Source: Rhytidiadelphus loreus (Eukaryota; Streptophyta; Bryopsida; Hypnales; Hylocomiaceae). From it: DNA of 64,000 nt. Of this stretch, positions 59,707 to 64,000 are shown piece after piece. How positions within the stretch are numbered: the first letter of the stretch is position 1; each line of letters opens with the position of its first letter. The stretch lies in the NCBI GenBank assembly GCA_947034895.1, contig OX344763.1:63817093-63881092 (forward strand). Direction: 5' to 3'. Under the pieces are notes generated by a model. It was not told the DNA's origin. It worked only from the letters and a program-made list of their open reading frames with translations, and searched no databases. The position numbers were made by a program, and so were the translations under genes.

Positions 59707-62700
59707 TTAGTCTGAGTCAAAGGATTCCCCCAAGTCCCGATCGAACAGTTCATCTTCACATATTGCTTCCTGAAACATATCTTCTCTTTGGACCTCCCTC
59801 GCTGTCACTGACATGCTTGGAATGTCTTCTAATAATGTATCCTGAGGTCGAAGTCCTTCATACATGTCATCCCTTCCTCTCGAAAACAACAAAGAAGCTT
59901 TTGTGTCTACTGTAGAGTTATCCACTCGCCTACCTCGAATATCACGTCGTAGCACAACTCTCCAAGCCGGTGATTCCTTGGTGTCGCTGAAAAATACCTG
60001 CTGACAATGTTTGGGGAAGACAAAAGATTCTTTCCCAAAGCGTGAACAGGACTGGAAATTAGCCAATGTAAATCCCCACTTGTCCCTCTTCACTGTTGCA
60101 TTTGGCCCCCTGTAGTTAGCTTTTACCCATCTACAGACAAAAACAACCACACAAGTGTTTCGGTAATCCAATTCTACAATTTCCTCCAATTCGCCAATGT
60201 ATTCAACGTTCGCTTCTACAATATTGCGATCCCTCGTGCTGGATCGCCAGGGTCTTGAAAATGTTGCCGCCACTCCACAATCCCGTGTTTCTAACCTCTT
60301 CTCATAACTTGCTACTCGGAAGCGATAACCAAAAGCCCACATGCTTCTGAATTTCTTGCACATAACACTAGAAGAAAACCAGAAGAAACTGCATTTTACT
60401 TCACAGAAATTGCATTGTACTCAACAAAAAAGTATCATCTAGATTTTGTTGAGGTCTCCTTTCGTAACACAGAATTTTGCACTTTAATACAAAATTCTAT
60501 GTTTTACTTGTCAGAAATTTGCATTTTACTTGTCAAATTCTTTGTTGAACCGTTGGAACGCAAAATTTTGCATTACAAAGGGAGAACTCAACAAAATCCA
60601 GATGATACTTTTCTATTGAGTATAACGTAGTTTTTGTGAAGTAAAACGTAATTTCTTCTGGTTTTCTTCTAGTGTAAATTTAGGTGGAATGCATACGTCT
60701 TTTACAATATCTGAAACTTCTATTCCTGACTCTTCCAACAACCGAACATCATTTTCCAACCACTTCGCAAATGACGGAAGCTCTGATAAATGTTCTGGGT
60801 ATACTGTCCCTCCTCTACCATGCCTTTGCGGATGTTGTCGACGCCACAACCTCCTCTCCTCCTGTCTATTAGACTTCATCTGCTTGTATCGTCTGCAACG
60901 TTATAAAACATTCATTATTTCGTAAAGTACTTTGACATATTCAAGTACAGTACAATGTATGTGCTTGAATAACAAAGACAATTCTCAAACTTAAAATACA
61001 ATTCAAGGTCCTAGTACTCGTATTCAACATCAGCATTTTTTTTATTAGATTTTTTCCAAGCCTGCAGTGGTATGACCTACAACGAAGTCACAATATAATG
61101 TTTCAAGCACATACTTCTTGAAGGCAAAAAAGTATTCTACTAGTAAAATGTACGTGTTGATGTACTGAAGAATGGGAACCACCACATACTAGCATCCCAA
61201 CATTGTACAAGTCCAAGGGTATCTAAATTTACAATAAAAAATTACATGTACCAATTACTAAGGACGATGACAAGCGACAATATTACAAATAAAGCTTAAT
61301 TGTAGGCATCCTCTGTACGTAATGCACGAACACATCTTGAAGGACTTCCTGCCATAGCGCACTTTGGTTCGGCTTGCCATCCTTCCTAACTCAGTATGAA
61401 ATTCTAGATTCCTCATTGCATTAAACAAGATGAACAGGACTTCATGAGATTCGCACAACATTCATTGCTTGCACGACAAAAAAATAGCATTGGGCATACG
61501 GAAAAAATTCACTCACTCACGATACTCTTCGCAACAACCAAAGGTGTCGATGACGAAGTTGTGGAATAGCTCCCTCCGCTCGTTGGTTAGCTGGCTCGTC
61601 ATTCCCTGCCCTTCTAGAATTTCGTCAAACATTTTTGGGTCCTCCTGAGCATCCCAAACCCTTGTGCTGGTTGAACTATAATTCAACATGTACTCCGTCA
61701 CGTAACCCGCAACTTCTTCTAATTCATAGCCCGCTGACGTACTTCCTTCAGGTTTTGTGAGGTTCCTGACGCTACTTTTCAGGCCTTTGTAGTACCTTTC
61801 GAAAGGGTACATCCAACGATTTTGAACTGGGCCACAAATAAATAGTTCCTGTACTATATGATATGGCAAATGCATCATTATAGTGAACGCTGATGGAGGT
61901 AGTTGTCTCTCCAATAAAACCATTGTCTCCGCTACATCTCGTAAAAGTTGATTTTTAGAGTCTTTGCTGATGACCTTCTCGCAAACTCTTTGGAAAATCC
62001 TACTCAACTTGATAATTGCGGACGCTAGCTCTTGGTTCCTAATGTTTCGAACGCATACCGGGAGGATCTGCTGGATTATCACATGGAAATCATGAGACTT
62101 CAATCCGCGAAGCTTTCCCTTCTCAATTTTCCGTCGAAGATTAGATACATATCCACTTGGCATTTTCATGGCTTTCAAAGTCTCCAAAAATGTTGCCTTG
62201 TCTGCATTCGAAAGCACGTACTCCGCGTCTGGCATTGCAAACTTGTTGCTGCCAGGAAATGTTTCTTTAAGCCACAAGTGCTCCCTCACTGATCAACTCT
62301 GTAGATCTAACCTAACTGTTGGCGTGTCACTTTCTCCTAAAAGAAACTTCAGTAAAATCTCGCATATATTTTTTTCACAATGCATGACATCTAAGGTATG
62401 CCTGCAAGGATGACCCTGCCAAAAAAAAATAAAAAATCATAAGCCTTATGTATAAATTTACCATGCCAACATGAAAGGCATGACCTTTCAATAATACACT
62501 ATTTCTTGGTCATCGCAAAGACTGCTTATTTTGTCAACAATTTCGAACTGATTGCTTAAACAAAAGATAAGCATTCTAAAAAATTCTTTTGTGTAGTTCA
62601 TGGATTGTTCTTCTCTTGCCTTCCGGCAATGAACACATTCAAGCCTTTGATCTGCCAACATGAAGTACAGGTTTAGGGTTCTAGAAGACTTACCTCCCAA

Positions 62701-64000
62701 TATAGTAGAGTAAAGAAAATGCTGACGCGTTTCACTCCATGTTTTTTCACAGGGTCTTCATCGGAATCTTCTACTCCGCCTTCACGGAGAAACAACTCTC
62801 GTTCAAGACCATGGGCATGAATTTTGTGTCCAGTTTGTCGTTGAGGAGGAAGAGACCGCTCTGGTTTGCCATTTAAAGATCTTCTAGCATTACGGAAAGG
62901 ATGATCCTCATCTAGGAAACGTCGACCTCCAAGATAGACCATCTTCTTCAGACAACCGGAGTGCTCTGCACATGTTTGTTCCCCGCATAGTGGACAACCT
63001 CTGTAACCCTTAGTCTGCTGCCCAGATAGCAACTTGTATGCAGGGAAATCATGCACGCACCATAGAAGTACTGCCCTTAAATTGAACCGCCTTTGTCCTA
63101 TTGGATTGGACATATCTACTGCTGGAACACCGTCCCACAATTTCAGCAAATCTTGTACTAAAGGCTCTAGATAAACATCAACGAACTCCGCTGCTGGTGC
63201 CTTTGGACCGGGAATTAGTATAACTAGTTTCAAGAAAAATGTCTTGCTAGTCATCAAGGGAGGCAGATTATAAATAGCAACGAGAAAAAGCCATACAGAG
63301 TGTTTTGTAGATTGATTCCCATAGGGATTCACACCGTCACCTATGAGACCTATCCTAAGGTTTGTGGCAATACTTGCAAAATCTAGATAGGTGTCATCTA
63401 TGTACTTCCATTGTTCACCGTCTACCACTGATTTCATCATTGGCTCTTCGGAGTGGTTTCTCTCATGGAAAGTCATCATCTCCGCAATTTTAGGACATTG
63501 AAACATTCTACGAAGTTGATCTATAATAGGGAAATACCGTAAGACTTTGCTTGGAATACTGCTTGACCCTTGGATGTACCTAGATTTCCCAGATCCAGGG
63601 TACGGACAACTCACCAAATCTTTTTTGGTACCTCGAAACAATACATGTCCATCAGGACAGCAGTGGATGGCCTCATGCTTCAGTCCCAACTTCAACACCA
63701 TTCGTCTGGCCTCATATGATGTTCGAGGTAAACTGTTTGATTTTGGAAGCAAATCTTGCGAGAGGAATTTCAGCAACTCGTCCAGAAAAGAGAACGGAAT
63801 TGAAAATAGACTGCAAATTGTTATGAGAACAATGGCAACTTCAAGACGATTCATTTTGCAACCTTCATAAATGCGCTCATTTGAATCTCGCAGCAGCTCC
63901 TCAAATTCAGGCCCATACATTTCCAACTCCACTTCCACCTCTTCGTCTTCCTCAGGACCCCCTTGTACCTGTTGCATATCGTTATACAAATTATCTACAC
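59707..64000 (-). pseudogene. CACTA (En/Spm) Tnp2-DUF4218-DUF4216 transposase copy #2, partial at window edge
   Basis: The minus-strand gene enters from beyond 64000. Exon to 62694: acidic N-terminal part, FRGTKKDLVSCPYPGSGKS, MMTFHERNHSEEPMMKSV, IGDGVNPYGNQSTKHSVW, YNLPPLM, LVILIPGPKAPA, DVYLEPLVQDLLKLWDG, LLWCVHDFPAYKLLSG, YRGCPLCGEQTC and HGVKRVSIFFTLLYWE, ending at a GTAAGT donor. Exon 62415-61517: TLDVMHCEKNICEILLKFLL, then TGA at 62293, then REHLWLKETFPGSN, LRGLKSHDFHVIIQQILPV, PPSAFTIMMHLPYH, CGPVQNRWMYPFERYYKG and the DUF4218 end, GA|GTGAGT. Exon 60892-59707: DUF4216 with ELPSFAKWL, MWAFGYRF, ELDYRNTCVVVFVCRWVKA, WGFTLANF, HCQQVFFSDT and an acidic tail to TAA. A 309-bp MITE splits the last exon. 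The best-preserved transposase here: one nonsense codon plus the MITE. Confidence 0.9.
60366..60674. mobile_element. 309-bp fold-back CACTA MITE, copy 2, inside the DUF4216 exon of copy #2
   Basis: CACTAGAAGAAAACCAGAAG at the left and its mirror CTTCTGGTTTTCTTCTAGTG at the right, with a TAA target duplication on each side. Same length as and opposite orientation to the element at 41275, roughly 90% identical by eye after reverse complementing. Taking it out with one TAA leaves the DUF4216 frame joined exactly (IPPKF to CKKFRSMWAFG), so the insertion is recent relative to decay of the gene. Confidence 0.95.

Noticed and set aside
60415..60630. 71-codon ORF resembling part of the ORF at 41310-41642
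   Set aside because: Both lie inside the 309-bp fold-back MITE; the similarity is the shared element, not a protein.

Overview
The window looks like AT-rich, transposon-dense chromatin from a plant-lineage (streptophyte) nuclear genome. The evidence is plant CACTA (En/Spm) transposase genes with Tnp2, DUF4218 and DUF4216 parts, GT-AG introns, a B3-type domain, a plant-style LINE reverse transcriptase, a short interstitial TTTAGGG (plant telomere) tract and two satellites with a centromere-like 177-bp unit. I cannot name the species. I see no rRNA, tRNA or CRISPR, and no housekeeping gene. Almost every recognisable coding region is a transposable-element (TE) gene or TE-like gene carrying nonsense codons.

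Layout. 0-3 kb: two adjacent satellite arrays (A and B), both about 177 bp per unit. 3-6 kb: a small coding-like exon pair and three fold-back CACTA miniature elements (MITEs). 5.8-22 kb, minus strand: a truncated CACTA transposase copy (#3), a fuller decayed copy (#1, 9.6-15.0 kb), and uncharacterised coding-like exons out to 21.7 kb; on the plus strand, a LINE fragment and a viroplasmin-domain fragment at 19.8-21 kb. 22-28.8 kb: AT-rich, with one MITE and a two-exon B3-like gene at 24.2-25.0 kb. 28.8-34.8 kb, plus: two decayed gag-like coiled-coil genes; the second lies in a block saturated with the pentamer CCGGA. 34.9-39.6 kb, plus: an unrecognised gene with at least seven phase-compatible exons. 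40.4-42.8 kb, minus: a DUF7869-type TE gene with a MITE inside it. 43.2-50.6 kb: a head-to-head pair, a coiled-coil/RING-like gene (minus) and a protein-kinase-like gene (plus), each with a related 20-21 bp GC-rich minisatellite upstream. 45.9-54 kb: an AT-rich repeat family ending in TTAACCCCTAAA. 55.1-57.0 kb: a GC-rich array with alternating 148/163-bp periods. 59.7-64 kb, minus: the best-preserved CACTA transposase (#2), cut by the window edge and by a MITE.

Together, the full-length CACTA genes could once have supplied transposase for the non-autonomous MITEs. Four of the seven MITEs show exact 3-bp duplications with CACTA ends, and a fifth shows one with a one-base-changed left terminus. 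Most decayed reading frames hold several stops but few frameshifts. Several TAG stops sit where the family has an invariant Trp, which points to C-to-T/G-to-A decay rather than a variant genetic code.
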